64,000 nucleotides of DNA from Parasphaerochaeta coccoides DSM 17374 (GCF_000208385.1 NC_015436.1:2046001-2110000), one strand, 5' to 3'; shown: positions 17,960 through 28,829, counted from the stretch's first letter. The notes: generated by a model not told the origin, from the sequence alone. Translations and numbers: made by a program.

Positions 17960-18861
17960 ACCAAGCCTCCCTTGTACACTCCCGATGCCTTTGCAAGCGT
18001 CAGGGTCCTGTAGGCGCCTTCGACCATGGCAATGTCAACCATGGCGCCATCGACGACAAGGACACCGACACCTTTCTTCTTGTTTTCCTCTACCGCGAGG
18101 ATCAAATGCTCGGCACGGCTGATTTCCTTCTCCGTCGGCGTGAACACCTCATGGATGGTGGCAATCTGCTTTGGGCTGATCAAGGATTTGCCGTCGAAAC
18201 CCATGTCCCGAATCAGTTCGGCTTCACGGCGCAGTCCGGCTATGTCATCAATGTTGGTGTATACGGTATCGAAGGCCATGATGCCAGCGGCACGGGCGGC
18301 CATGATGATCAAGCCGCGAGCCGTGGCCAGCTCGGAACCGTCAGCAGTCTGACGGGCATGCATCGTTCTCTTGAAATCACCGGCGCTCAGGGCAATTCCC
18401 ATCATCCTGTCGCTGCTGGTGGCAATCTCGTATGCGTTCAGCACTGCGCGGGGAGACTCCAAGGCTGCCATCAGCATTGTGGAACCGACCGGTCTGCCAA
18501 ATTCCTTCTCGGCTTTCTCCACCAGTTCCTCGACCAGGGCGACATCATTCTTCGTCTCGGTCTTGGGGATGCGGATACCATCAGCGCCACCGGCCACGGA
18601 AGCACGGATGTCTTCCTTATAATGAGGGGTATCAAGTCCGTTGATCCTCACGAATCTCTCCACACCGTGGTAATCGACATACTTCAGCGTGTTGTACAGC
18701 TGTACGCGGGCAGAATCCTTCTCTCCCTCCGCAACAGCGTCCTCAAGGTCAAGAAGGACGGAGTCAGGTTTGTACACGTATGAATCCTTGACGAGAGCCG
18801 CCCTCTGCGTGTTGAGGAACATCATTGTTCGTCGGATACGGTTTTTCTGGGCATCGGTCAT
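17956..18861 (-). CDS. citE: Citrate lyase beta subunit (citryl-ACP lyase)
   Basis: A 301-residue CitE, which splits citryl-ACP into oxaloacetate and acetyl-ACP. The HpcH/CitE TIM-barrel motifs are present: VLLDLEDAVAEGEKDSAR near the N-terminus, VRINGLDTPHYKEDI, and GADGIRIPKTE. I start it at MTDAQKNRIRRTMMF (18861) because that ATG overlaps the citD stop, although the frame is open to 18942. It overlaps both neighbours by ATGA, so the three subunits are translationally coupled. Confidence 0.96.
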   Translation of the reverse strand: MTDAQKNRIRRTMMFLNTQRAALVKDSYVYKPDSVLLDLEDAVAEGEKDSARVQLYNTLKYVDYHGVERFVRINGLDTPHYKEDIRASVAGGADGIRIPKTETKNDVALVEELVEKAEKEFGRPVGSTMLMAALESPRAVLNAYEIATSSDRMMGIALSAGDFKRTMHARQTADGSELATARGLIIMAARAAGIMAFDTVYTNIDDIAGLRREAELIRDMGFDGKSLISPKQIATIHEVFTPTEKEISRAEHLILAVEENKKKGVGVLVVDGAMVDIAMVEGAYRTLTLAKASGVYKGGLV

Positions 18862-19154
18862 AGCACTGTCCCCCACGGAAGATTCTCCGTTACGTTGCCG
18901 GCTCGAAGTACCGCTGTCTGGACACGGGAGCGAATCGTGCATTCGAGAGCCCCTTGATCGTGGGCGGATATCTTCACTCCGTCTACATCCATCTTCTTCA
19001 ACACTTCAAGGATGGTGTCTCGAATCTGATCACCGAACTGAGCCATCACGCTGCTTTCAAGCTCAAGGGCAATCCCTTCCTTCGCGGGCTCTACCATCAC
19101 CTGTATGTCACTTGATTCCAAAGTTCCCGCCATAGCAGGCTTTTCTATCACCAT
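18858..19154 (-). CDS. citD: Citrate lyase acyl carrier protein
   Basis: A 98-residue CitD. AGTLESSD at residues 9-16 contains Ser14, the site that carries the phosphoribosyl-dephospho-CoA group, and the C-terminal half (DGVKISAHDQGALECTIRSRVQTAVLRA) is typical. AGGAGG lies seven bases before the ATG at 19154; longer forms of the frame have no ribosome-binding site. First gene of the citDEF operon, divergent from the LysR gene. Confidence 0.95.
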   Translation of the reverse strand: MVIEKPAMAGTLESSDIQVMVEPAKEGIALELESSVMAQFGDQIRDTILEVLKKMDVDGVKISAHDQGALECTIRSRVQTAVLRAGNVTENLPWGTVL

Positions 19155-19176
19155 GGAGCATCCTCCTGACTCATCT

Positions 19177-19205
19177 GTTATAAAGTACTTCTTTCTACTA
19201 GGCAA
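19177..19205 (-). promoter_or_regulatory. Probable citD promoter with AAGTACTT palindrome
   Basis: On the minus strand TTGCCT (19200-19205), a 17-base spacer and TATAAC (19177-19182) form a good sigma-70-type promoter 23 bases before citD. An 8-bp palindrome AAGTACTT (19183-19190) lies in the spacer and could belong to the LysR-type regulator's site. Confidence 0.6.
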
Positions 19206-19267
19206 ATATCGTTTTTTCATGGTATCATAACTTAAATGCATGACCCCTTCAGAAGGAGGATGCAACC

Positions 19268-20221
19268 ATAAACACGAAAGACGTCGACTACATACTGGAA
19301 ATAGCAAAGTTCCAGTCCATCTCGCAGGCGGCGAAATCGCTTTACATCTCCCAGCCTGCCCTGAGCCGTTTTCTCGCAAACCTGGAGGATGACCTACAGA
19401 CTCCACTGTTCGTCCGGGGCAAGAACATGCTGACCTTAACGGAAGGTGGAAAGATATATGTGGAGTATGCCCAGGCCGTGAGGGAGAAGCACTTCCAGAT
19501 GCTCAACACTATTGAAGCGTTGCGGTCTCACAGGCGAAGCATCATCTGGATTGGCTACACGTTGGCTTCAAACTTCCCCACGTTCGCTTACACGTCACAG
19601 GAATTCAATACGTTGCATCCTGATGTCGAACTCCAGTTCATACGGGTCTACAGTCGCGACATAAAAGCAAACCTGCTTGATTCAACTCTTGCCTTCGCTC
19701 TGTCGAGTCCTCCTGATGAGGGGGATCCCATTGCCTACCATAATTGTTTCTCATCTCCCTTGCTCGTCGTAATACCCAAGTCTTTTCCCCTGTCACTCTC
19801 TCCCGTGATGTTGGAGGACGGCGGTTACCCATGGGTTGACATCAGGGCGTTGGCCGATCTTCCTTTTGCCCTGGCAGACAAGACATCCGGCATCAGGAAA
19901 CTGATTGACAAGAGCCTGGCGGACATGGGTGTCACTCTCCGCAATGTTCCCATCACGACTGACAATTCCCTGAGCGCGCTTTTCTATACAGAGCAGGGCA
20001 AACATCTGTGCATCACTACTGAGAACATAATAAATAACTTCCAGATGCGGGGGAAATACCATGTCTACCGTTTCGGGACTCCCCCGGTTACCCGCAAGAG
20101 CGGCATACTCCATCTCAAGGCCAAGGATTTCACCGCCCCGGAAAAAGCCTGTTTCGAGTTGCTGAAAAAATATTACTCCTCTACTCCATCGTTGAAAAAG
20201 TCAGGGGCAGGCGGCAGATGA
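19268..20221 (+). CDS. LysR-type transcriptional regulator, apparent ATA start
   Basis: A 317-residue LysR regulator divergent from citDEF, so probably its citrate-responsive activator. The N-terminal helix-turn-helix is complete only when translation begins before 19427 (NTKDVDYILEIAKFQSISQAAKSLYISQPALSRFLANLE). In this frame a TGA lies 29 bases upstream, and the only codon in the right place is ATA at 19268, eight bases after a perfect AAGGAGG. No ATG, GTG or TTG exists between that stop and the HTH. An out-of-frame ATG CAA CCA TAA overlaps the ATA. Either ATA is used as a weak start or an ATG has mutated. The effector domain (about 90-300) is intact. Confidence 0.85.
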   Translation: MNTKDVDYILEIAKFQSISQAAKSLYISQPALSRFLANLEDDLQTPLFVRGKNMLTLTEGGKIYVEYAQAVREKHFQMLNTIEALRSHRRSIIWIGYTLASNFPTFAYTSQEFNTLHPDVELQFIRVYSRDIKANLLDSTLAFALSSPPDEGDPIAYHNCFSSPLLVVIPKSFPLSLSPVMLEDGGYPWVDIRALADLPFALADKTSGIRKLIDKSLADMGVTLRNVPITTDNSLSALFYTEQGKHLCITTENIINNFQMRGKYHVYRFGTPPVTRKSGILHLKAKDFTAPEKACFELLKKYYSSTPSLKKSGAGGR

Positions 20222-20365
20222 AGCGAACGGGTATTACGCATTACCAAGAATCACATGGCTTCCTATTGTCCCGAATATTGCAGAAATATGCTTGTTTTTC
20301 ACGCTTTCCCCTACACGTTCCCTGTTTTCATAACTACTTTTATATATATCTAACTATGGAGGATA

Positions 20366-20992
20366 ATGACCATGTTTACCCAGATTGAACTTTCCTATGA
20401 TTTTTCCGCGCTTGAGCCATACATAGATGCGCTGACAATGGAAACCCATTATACGAAGCACCATGCGGCCTACGCCAAGAACCTGAATGCGGCTCTGGAG
20501 AAAGCCTCTGACAAAGACCGTGAGAGAGGGATTGAGTGTCTGCTCAAGGATATTACTTCTCTGCCGGAAGAAATCCGCACGGCGGTACGCAACAATGGCG
20601 GCGGCTTTTATAATCACAATGTGTACTTCGACACCATGGCTCCGGGAACCGGAGGCATCCCTTCCGGACGGCTTGCTTCCCAGATTGACAAGAACTTCGG
20701 TTCCTTTGATCTTTTCAAGGAAAAGCTGAGCGCCGCTTCCATTGCTCGCTTTGGTTCAGGCTGGGGCTGGTTGTCCACCGACAAGAACGGCACGCTGACC
20801 GTATCTTCCTCAGCGAATCAGGACAATCCTCTCATGGATGGTTCCGGGTTTCCCATCCTTGGCATTGATGTCTGGGAGCACGCATACTACCTGAAATACA
20901 AGAATCTGCGCGCTGACTATGTCAAGGCTTTCTGGAATGTCATTGACTGGAAGAAGGTTGGAAGCCTGTATGAGAAGGCAATCGAGGCGTAA
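20366..20992 (+). CDS. Superoxide dismutase, Fe/Mn family
   Basis: A 208-residue Fe/Mn superoxide dismutase that removes superoxide in the cytoplasm. Metal ligands are visible: His28 in METHYTKHH, His84 in GGGFYNHNVYF, and Asp and His in GIDVWEHAYYLKY. Whether iron or manganese is used is not clear from sequence. Two in-frame ATGs (20366 and 20372) follow GGAGG; the second has the better nine-base spacing. It is monocistronic, with a strong terminator after it, and agrees with the Suf and class I NrdAB genes in suggesting oxygen exposure. Confidence 0.95.
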   Translation: MTMFTQIELSYDFSALEPYIDALTMETHYTKHHAAYAKNLNAALEKASDKDRERGIECLLKDITSLPEEIRTAVRNNGGGFYNHNVYFDTMAPGTGGIPSGRLASQIDKNFGSFDLFKEKLSAASIARFGSGWGWLSTDKNGTLTVSSSANQDNPLMDGSGFPILGIDVWEHAYYLKYKNLRADYVKAFWNVIDWKKVGSLYEKAIEA

Positions 20993-21035
20993 TTAAGGAT
21001 GCCATAGGAGCGTTCTTTGTCACGCTACGCATGCA

Positions 21036-21075
21036 GGGGGATGTCGCAAAAAAGTTTGTGGCGTCCTCCTTTTTT
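21036..21075 (+). terminator. Rho-independent terminator after superoxide dismutase
   Basis: GGGGGATGTCGCAAA pairs over 15 positions (with wobble pairs) with TTTGTGGCGTCCTCC and is followed by a T run. The left arm is repeated almost exactly in the hairpin at 24351-24383. Confidence 0.88.
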
Positions 21076-21161
21076 CATAATCTCCACTTTTTTGATTTCT
21101 TGCACCATATACGCTTGAAAATTAATCATAAACAAATATTAACATCCAAAATCACCAAATA

Positions 21162-21207
21162 ACCCGAAAGTATTATATGCTTTTCATGCAAAATAATACC
21201 TTTGGGT
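21162..21207. promoter_or_regulatory. Long imperfect inverted repeat upstream of the AG-tract gene
   Basis: ACCCGAAAGTATTAT (21162-21176) and ATAATACCTTTGGGT (21193-21207) are 15-base arms with one wobble and one mismatch, separated by 16 bases. It lies about 100 bases before the AG tract in an AT-rich region of roughly 180 bases. No T run follows, so an operator or leader structure is more likely than a terminator. Confidence 0.45.
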
Positions 21208-21257
21208 AATAGCTTTCTGCCATCACCACGTTTATACTATTTCCTAATTACTACCAT

Positions 21258-23477
<2,220 letters not shown>

Positions 23478-23494
23478 CCAGAACACGAGGAGAT

Positions 23495-23539
23495 ACCGGC
23501 GTACGCCGACCGATTAACAAGTCGTTCCGCCACGCCGGT
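23495..23539. repeat. Conserved stem-loop element after RCC1 gene copy 1
   Basis: ACCGGCG and CGCCGGT enclose a smaller GACcgattaacaaGTC hairpin. Almost the same element follows copy 2 (46908-46952), although the rest of the flanks differ. It may serve as a terminator, although the T run is weak. Confidence 0.6.
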
Positions 23540-23685
23540 TTCATCCCCTTTGAAATTGAGAATCCAGGGACAACATTCGCATGAAATACAGCCTCATACA
23601 CGCCCCGCCTGTAATCCGACACATATAGCCCCCAGCCACATCCGTGGCTGTTCATTACATATACCTATCATTGTAGGAGTTCCAC

Positions 23686-24207
23686 ATGTCAGACATCAAC
23701 AGCTTGAAAAAAAGCTCCGTAGATTCTCACAATCAGGGAAAGACAGAGACTGCTAAAGCCCTGCCGTTCATCGTCCGGTTCATCCCCATGGCTACATTCT
23801 TCATCCTTGTCATAGTCAGCTGCATTGCCTGCAACATCTCGCTGCCCGCCATCATTGACAAAGACTCACAGGAGTTATTGCTGCTTCATCTGGCAGGAAC
23901 CACATGGAAACAGGACATCGGTTCCGACAAACCCGCCACCGACTGGAAATGGCGTCATCTGGAGTTTTATCCTACGGTCACAGAAGACGGGGAACTGAAT
24001 GGGTGGCTGGATGATGGAAAGAGCAAACTCCCCTCCGACAAGACCAACGTTCTTCTGGGATACGGGGAAAAGAATCTTATCCTCACCGTGAGCCAGGACA
24101 TGGAGACGCTGGAGGTGAAACATTCGGAAGGTTCGGCGGAAGGAACAGAGACCCTGACCGTGACGGATGCACAAGGGAAGCACTTCTACTTCCTGCGGGA
24201 TATGTGA
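23686..24207 (+). CDS. Small membrane-anchored or lipoprotein of unknown function
   Basis: A 173-residue protein I do not recognise. It has a hydrophilic N-terminus of about 25 residues, a hydrophobic segment with two cysteines (MATFFILVIVSCIACNIS, about residues 35-52) and a roughly 110-residue outer part rich in beta strands (LAGTTWKQDI, WRHLEFYPTV, NLILTVSQDMETLEV, ETLTVTDAQGKHFYFLRD) that resembles small lipocalin-like domains. TAGGAG six bases before the ATG supports the long N-terminus. It follows the RCC1 lipoprotein by 208 bases in the same direction and could be part of the same surface structure; that is a guess from position. Confidence 0.75.
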   Translation: MSDINSLKKSSVDSHNQGKTETAKALPFIVRFIPMATFFILVIVSCIACNISLPAIIDKDSQELLLLHLAGTTWKQDIGSDKPATDWKWRHLEFYPTVTEDGELNGWLDDGKSKLPSDKTNVLLGYGEKNLILTVSQDMETLEVKHSEGSAEGTETLTVTDAQGKHFYFLRDM

Positions 24208-24350
24208 TTGGAGACAGAGCATACACAGCGGGAGAGAAAGAAACTGTCTGCCGTAATAAAGAATCTGTAAGATCCAAAATCACGCAAGCCATAGCACGGA
24301 GGATTCTTGTGCCATGCCCATGTGATGTTTCCCGCATATGGTTATAGTCC

Positions 24351-24383
24351 GGGGGATGTCGCAAAAACTTTGCGGCATTCCCC
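24351..24383. terminator. Bidirectional terminator-like hairpin
   Basis: GGGGGATGTCGCAAA pairs with TTTGCGGCATTCCCC over 15 positions, with a very short loop. It lies between two convergent genes and shares its left arm with the terminator at 21036. Confidence 0.7.
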
Positions 24384-24412
24384 TTCCTTTGTCGGAAACA
24401 GCATGTTCCCGG

Positions 24413-25510
24413 TCACTCGCCTCGCTCCTTGGCAAGGAAAGACACCAGCTTCATGAAAGGTTCGTTCATTTCCCTGAAAAACATCCTATGGCTTTCACAG
24501 AATCTGTACTCTCCCTTCTCATCCCTATACCGTTTGCATCCACCCCGGCATAGCATCAGATAAGGACATTCCTTGCATTTTTCAGAGCCATTGCGGGTAT
24601 TGTGCAGGAAAAGAGTCGTGAAACGCTTGTCATTGATTGTTTGGAGTGAATCAGAAAGGATATTGCCCAGAAGATACGGGTCAAGGCAATAGAAATCACA
24701 GGGATATGTGGAACCGTCTGATTCAACGACATACTGTACCGAACAAACTCCCTTCATGTCACATGCTTCCGGAGGGAGTCCCATGTACATCCCGACCAGA
24801 TTGTCAAAATACCGGATTGATACCGGAAAAGGACTGTGCAGGGAGTGCATCCATTTCTGTGCCAGCTGGATAAGGAAATGTCCGTAGGCTTCGGCAGTGA
24901 GAAAATCACGAGCATCGCCCAGCAGGTTCATGCACGGGATGTACTGCTGATAATACAGTCCATGCCGCATGAAAAAGTCCCATACCTGGTCAATGTTCTG
25001 TGCGACTTCATCGGTCACGACAGTAAGTATGTTGAGATCGACATGAGCGCGTTGCATGGCCTCTATTCCCGCAAGAACGTCTGCGCTGCTGCGTCCTCCC
25101 CCAATCCTGGGACGATGCATGTTATGAATGCGGGGAGCGCCATCACACGAAATGCCGACCAGAAATCCATTTTCCTTGAAGAATGCCGCCCATGTATCAT
25201 CCATCAGTGTTCCGTTCGTCTGGAAAGCATAGGAAACAGGGATATGTCCGGTATTCAGTTCTTTCTCCAGCGCTACGAACCTCTTGAACCACGACAGCCC
25301 CGCAAGCGCAGGCTCTCCCCCTTGGAACGCATATGATACGCTCCCTGCCTCTTCAAGGGTCTTGTGAAGAAGCGCCCGAACCACGTCTTCCTTCATGATT
25401 GTGTGACAGGGGACGCTCCTGTTGGCCGCTTCATTGCAGTAGAAGCAATAATCACATGCAAGGTTACATGCGGATGAGGCAGGTTTGATCATGATGGACA
25501 GAGGCTTCAT
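24413..25510 (-). CDS. Anaerobic sulfatase-maturating radical SAM enzyme (anSME type)
   Basis: A 365-residue radical SAM/SPASM enzyme that converts a Cys or Ser of sulfatases to formylglycine. The radical SAM cluster motif is CNLACDYCFYC (from residue 14), with FQGGEPALAG as the SAM-binding GGE motif. The C-terminal SPASM cysteines are in GVCSVQYVVESDGSTYPCDFYC, CKECPYLMLCRGGCKR and FCESH. Its length and motif order match anSMEs (AslB/ChuR-type). Its ATG overlaps the stop of the TSUP gene by four bases. No sulfatase is in this window; the targets must be elsewhere. Confidence 0.92.
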   Translation of the reverse strand: MKPLSIMIKPASSACNLACDYCFYCNEAANRSVPCHTIMKEDVVRALLHKTLEEAGSVSYAFQGGEPALAGLSWFKRFVALEKELNTGHIPVSYAFQTNGTLMDDTWAAFFKENGFLVGISCDGAPRIHNMHRPRIGGGRSSADVLAGIEAMQRAHVDLNILTVVTDEVAQNIDQVWDFFMRHGLYYQQYIPCMNLLGDARDFLTAEAYGHFLIQLAQKWMHSLHSPFPVSIRYFDNLVGMYMGLPPEACDMKGVCSVQYVVESDGSTYPCDFYCLDPYLLGNILSDSLQTINDKRFTTLFLHNTRNGSEKCKECPYLMLCRGGCKRYRDEKGEYRFCESHRMFFREMNEPFMKLVSFLAKERGE

Positions 25511-26298
25511 TTCCTTCCCATTCCAAACATGAAGACATTATACAACGACAATCCTATGATGACGACCATCACCGCCATGAACAGCCGGTCTACGTGGGCA
25601 TGGCTCAGTTTCAACGATACTTTCCTGCCAAGCAGTGCGCCGCAGATACCGGATGCAATCATCAGGATCAGCAGCAACCATGGGAAATCAGGAACCGAAT
25701 TTGTTAAAATGGTCATTGCCAGGCTTGCAAGCTGTGAGAAGAAAATGATGAACAGGGAATTAAGCGCCGCATGTTTGCTGTCCATGGAAAAAAGATAGGA
25801 AAGAATCATGATGTTGACAGGACCGCCACCAATGCCCAGGAAAGAAGAACAAAGCCCCAGAAACAGGCCGGACGACAAACATAGGACAGGATGCACGACG
25901 TGCAAGGTTTCTATTTTGTTTTTCCGTACTGTGTACAGGAAGACCATGGCAGTAAGGATGACAAGAATGATGTTCTGCGTGAAACCCACCAGCTCATCAT
26001 TGCCCGCGGCCTGTCGTATGAAAAAAAGCGCTTCCTTGCCAATGATTCCTCCAAGCACGCTTCCTATGGCAAGCAAAGTCCCAATCTTCCCATTAACGCG
26101 TACTTCTCCGTCTTTGCGCGTAAGCAAGGCAACGGAGGTCATGGCCAGTACGGTTGTTCCGCAGAGGAAACTGATGACGGAGACCGTCAAGCCACTGACG
26201 GCATCCATGACCGGCTTGATGATGACTCCCCCGCCTATGCCGCTGATTGAGCCTATGACAGTCGCAATGAACGTAACAAAAACAATGACACTACTCAC
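25507..26298 (-). CDS. TSUP (TauE/SafE) family anion permease
   Basis: A 263-residue membrane protein with two TSUP half-repeats, each holding the SIxGIGGG-type motif (GSISGIGGGVIIKP and SSFLGIGGGPVNIMIL) and about eight membrane segments. The family exports or takes up sulfite, sulfonates or related anions. The frame is open to an ATG at 26355, but the GTG at 26298 (with GAGG eight bases upstream) gives a normal N-terminus. It precedes and overlaps the sulfatase maturase, so it may deal with sulfite or sulfate from desulfated glycans; this is inference from context. Confidence 0.88.
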   Translation of the reverse strand: MSSVIVFVTFIATVIGSISGIGGGVIIKPVMDAVSGLTVSVISFLCGTTVLAMTSVALLTRKDGEVRVNGKIGTLLAIGSVLGGIIGKEALFFIRQAAGNDELVGFTQNIILVILTAMVFLYTVRKNKIETLHVVHPVLCLSSGLFLGLCSSFLGIGGGPVNIMILSYLFSMDSKHAALNSLFIIFFSQLASLAMTILTNSVPDFPWLLLILMIASGICGALLGRKVSLKLSHAHVDRLFMAVMVVIIGLSLYNVFMFGMGRK

Positions 26299-26464
26299 TT
26301 CCCTGTCCTCACCATAGAGAAACCAAACATTCACGTCTTCTATGGTGACATGCATGAGAAAAACAGTCCATGGGGAATGACCGGCGTTGCGTTCCTCTTT
26401 TGTTCAGGTTATAAGCCAAATGAATCCTTTTCTTTGCGCCTACCTCTTTCTCATGGCATAGGAA

Positions 26465-26503
26465 CAAATAAAAAACCGCCTGCATGGTCATCCCATGAGG
26501 CGG
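26465..26503 (-). terminator. Rho-independent terminator after the esterase-like gene
   Basis: On the minus strand CCGCCT...ATGG and CCAT...AGGCGG form a strong stem followed by TTTTTT. It starts 44 bases after the stop at 26548. Confidence 0.88.
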
Positions 26504-26547
26504 CAATACAATTCCTTCACATTATCCGTGAAGCGTATATGTCCCGT

Positions 26548-27615
26548 TTACAAGGAAGCCGCGAAGAACTCGGAAATCGTTTCCTCCACCAAAGCAGTCA
26601 CTTCACTCTGGTCGGAATAGAAACCATACCCATGGTCTGCGCCGGGAATATCGACCAGCGTGACGCCAAGCGCGTCAGCCACCTTCTGGTTGGAGTCACG
26701 GGGGACTACTGTGTCCTCAGTACCATGGAGGATCAGGACATTGCCCATCGGAGGCAGGTTGTTCATGACCTTATCGGTGATGAACAAGTCCTCAAACCAC
26801 TTGGAACCAATCGTAAGGGTCGAGCCATACCATGGTTGTTCATAGGCTCCGGTACGGTAGGCACTCACGTAGTTCTTGATGTTCTCCTGGGTTGAATAGG
26901 GCATCGTCGCCGGAGCAAGGAGTGCTATGCCGCCATAGTCAAACTCCCCACGGGAGGCTTCCACCAAGGCAAGACGACCGCCCATGCTGTATCCGAGCAA
27001 TCCAATCCGCCGAGAATCGACAGGTTGCGTCTCGACAGCCCAGAGACCTGCCGCACGGGCATCCTCAAGCATCGATGTCATGTTATTCTCAATGAAAGAG
27101 ACGCTTGAATCACCGCAACCGGCAAAATCCATCCGCACTGAAGCAATGCCCTTTTCAGCCAACGCCTGGGCGATACCGGCGAAACCTCCGTTCTCTTGGC
27201 GGCTTCCTCCATGCCCATGCATGATGACGACCAACGGAGAGAAATCGGAACCGGCAGGCAGGACGATAGTCACCGGAATCTGCCGTGAGGAACCTTCGAT
27301 AATCGCATCAAATGATTCGATGCTGCCAAGAACCACGGCAGGGGTTTCATCAACGACAGGCGTCTCGCTTTCCACTGGTTCACTGCTGTCATGGATGATG
27401 CTGTCAGGAACCAGGACAGGCGTCTCAGCGACAATAGGCATATCAGTTTCGGCTTCCGCTTCCACCGGAGAAGAATCGGCGGGGACTTCACGTTCTGCCG
27501 CTGCCACTTCCGGAACCGTTGCGCACGGCGGCAGGTCAGCAGTCTGTACCGGGGTGGTGGCACAAGAAACCAGCAGCATCAGGACAACCCCGCATGTAAT
27601 CAGGAACGTTCTCAT
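26548..27615 (-). CDS. Secreted alpha/beta hydrolase lipoprotein, esterase-like
   Basis: A 355-residue lipoprotein with signal MRTFLITCGVVLMLLVSC, then a linker of about 90 residues rich in Pro, Glu, Thr and Val (residues 20-105), then an alpha/beta hydrolase domain. Oxyanion-side HGHGG, nucleophile elbow GYSMGG, an acid in HGTEDTVVP and the His in PGADHGYGFY form a complete triad. The arrangement resembles feruloyl or acyl esterases of the dienelactone/prolyl-oligopeptidase type. It should act at the cell surface, perhaps removing acyl groups from glycans; the substrate is not shown by sequence. It is transcribed alone. Confidence 0.88.
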   Translation of the reverse strand: MRTFLITCGVVLMLLVSCATTPVQTADLPPCATVPEVAAAEREVPADSSPVEAEAETDMPIVAETPVLVPDSIIHDSSEPVESETPVVDETPAVVLGSIESFDAIIEGSSRQIPVTIVLPAGSDFSPLVVIMHGHGGSRQENGGFAGIAQALAEKGIASVRMDFAGCGDSSVSFIENNMTSMLEDARAAGLWAVETQPVDSRRIGLLGYSMGGRLALVEASRGEFDYGGIALLAPATMPYSTQENIKNYVSAYRTGAYEQPWYGSTLTIGSKWFEDLFITDKVMNNLPPMGNVLILHGTEDTVVPRDSNQKVADALGVTLVDIPGADHGYGFYSDQSEVTALVEETISEFFAASL

Positions 27616-27765
27616 CTTTTCATCATCTCCTATGTACCCACAAGGCGTCTTTCCTTTCCAGGCTCATGGCCACGTAAGAACACCTTGTGTATTTTCATGA
27701 TGATGATAAAGAAAATGCTACTGATGCACAACGTCACAGGGGAAGCTCATGCAAAGAACATATTA

Positions 27766-27792
27766 GGGGATGTACAGGAACGGAACATCCCC
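27766..27792. terminator. Hairpin after cysK
   Basis: GGGGATGT and ACATCCCC form an 8-bp perfect stem with an 11-base loop, 90 bases after the cysK stop. There is no clear T run, so termination is uncertain. The rest of the 266-base gap holds no gene that I can support. Confidence 0.4.
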
Positions 27793-27881
27793 TGAGCCGC
27801 GAGTACACGTCCAATCACCGGAACTAACGTTCATCTCCGCTTGTCTGTCGGCAATGCTCGTGTTGTCCTCAAAGCATTCAA

Positions 27882-28805
27882 TCACGCCTCATCCCACAGC
27901 CACGTGGAAAGATAGCGTTCACCAGTATCAGGAAGGACGACGACGATTGTCTTGCCGGCGTTCTCCGGTTTGCGGGAGTATGTCAGGGCAGCCTCAAGCG
28001 CAGCGCCGGATGATATGCCAATCAACAAACCTTCCTCACGTGCGGCGGCACGGGCGGTGACCCCTGCCTTCACTTCATCTGTTTCATAAATCTCATCGAC
28101 TATGGCCGGATCATAAACCTTGGGCACAAATCCCGCGCCGATACCCTGTATCTTATGCGGCCCCGGCTTTCCGCCGGACAGGACAGGGCTGGTCACCGGT
28201 TCCACTGCAACGACCTTCACATCCGGCTTCTTCCCTTTGAGAAACTTGCCGACGCCGGTGATTGTACCGCCAGTACCAACACCGCCTATGAGGATATCAA
28301 CCTTTCCCTCGGTGTCATCCCATATCTCAGGACCTGTCGTCGCCTCATGGATGGCAGGGTTCGCAGGGTTGTTAAACTGCTGGGGAATGAAGGAATTTTC
28401 ATATGTCGTAGCCAGTTCCTCAGCCTTTTCAATGGCTCCTTTCATCCCTTTCGCTCCCTCGGTCAGCACCAATTCAGCTCCATAGGCCTTCAAGAGCTTG
28501 CGCCGCTCAATACTCATGGTCTCCGGCATGGTAAGGATGATACGATACCCTTTCACCGCTGCCACGGCAGCCAGAGCAATGCCTGTGTTGCCGCTTGTCG
28601 GCTCAATGATGACGGAACCTTTCGTCAGCTTTCCGGCTTTTTCAGCGGACTCGATCAACGCAAGACCGATACGGTCTTTTACGCTGGAAAACGGATTGAA
28701 ACTTTCCACCTTGGCGTAAACATCCGCTCCACCATCATTCAATCTGTTGATACGGACAAGGGGCGTCCGTCCTATCACCTGTGTAATATCATTCACACGA
28801 GCCAT
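27882..28805 (-). CDS. cysK: Cysteine synthase A (O-acetylserine sulfhydrylase)
   Basis: A 307-residue PLP enzyme making cysteine from O-acetylserine and sulfide. The PLP lysine is Lys43 in NPFSSVKDR, followed by [12 protein letters not shown] (substrate and phosphate-side loop), [10 protein letters not shown] and [15 protein letters not shown] lies six bases before the ATG at 28805. It has its own promoter and a leader with two inverted repeats. It is close to the suf operon, which needs cysteine as sulfur donor, though the AraC gene lies between. Confidence 0.96.
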   Translation of the reverse strand: MARVNDITQVIGRTPLVRINRLNDGGADVYAKVESFNPFSSVKDRIGLALIESAEKAGKLTKGSVIIEPTSGNTGIALAAVAAVKGYRIILTMPETMSIERRKLLKAYGAELVLTEGAKGMKGAIEKAEELATTYENSFIPQQFNNPANPAIHEATTGPEIWDDTEGKVDILIGGVGTGGTITGVGKFLKGKKPDVKVVAVEPVTSPVLSGGKPGPHKIQGIGAGFVPKVYDPAIVDEIYETDEVKAGVTARAAAREEGLLIGISSGAALEAALTYSRKPENAGKTIVVVLPDTGERYLSTWLWDEA

Positions 28806-28829
28806 GGTTTTCCTCCTTGGAAAGTGAGC

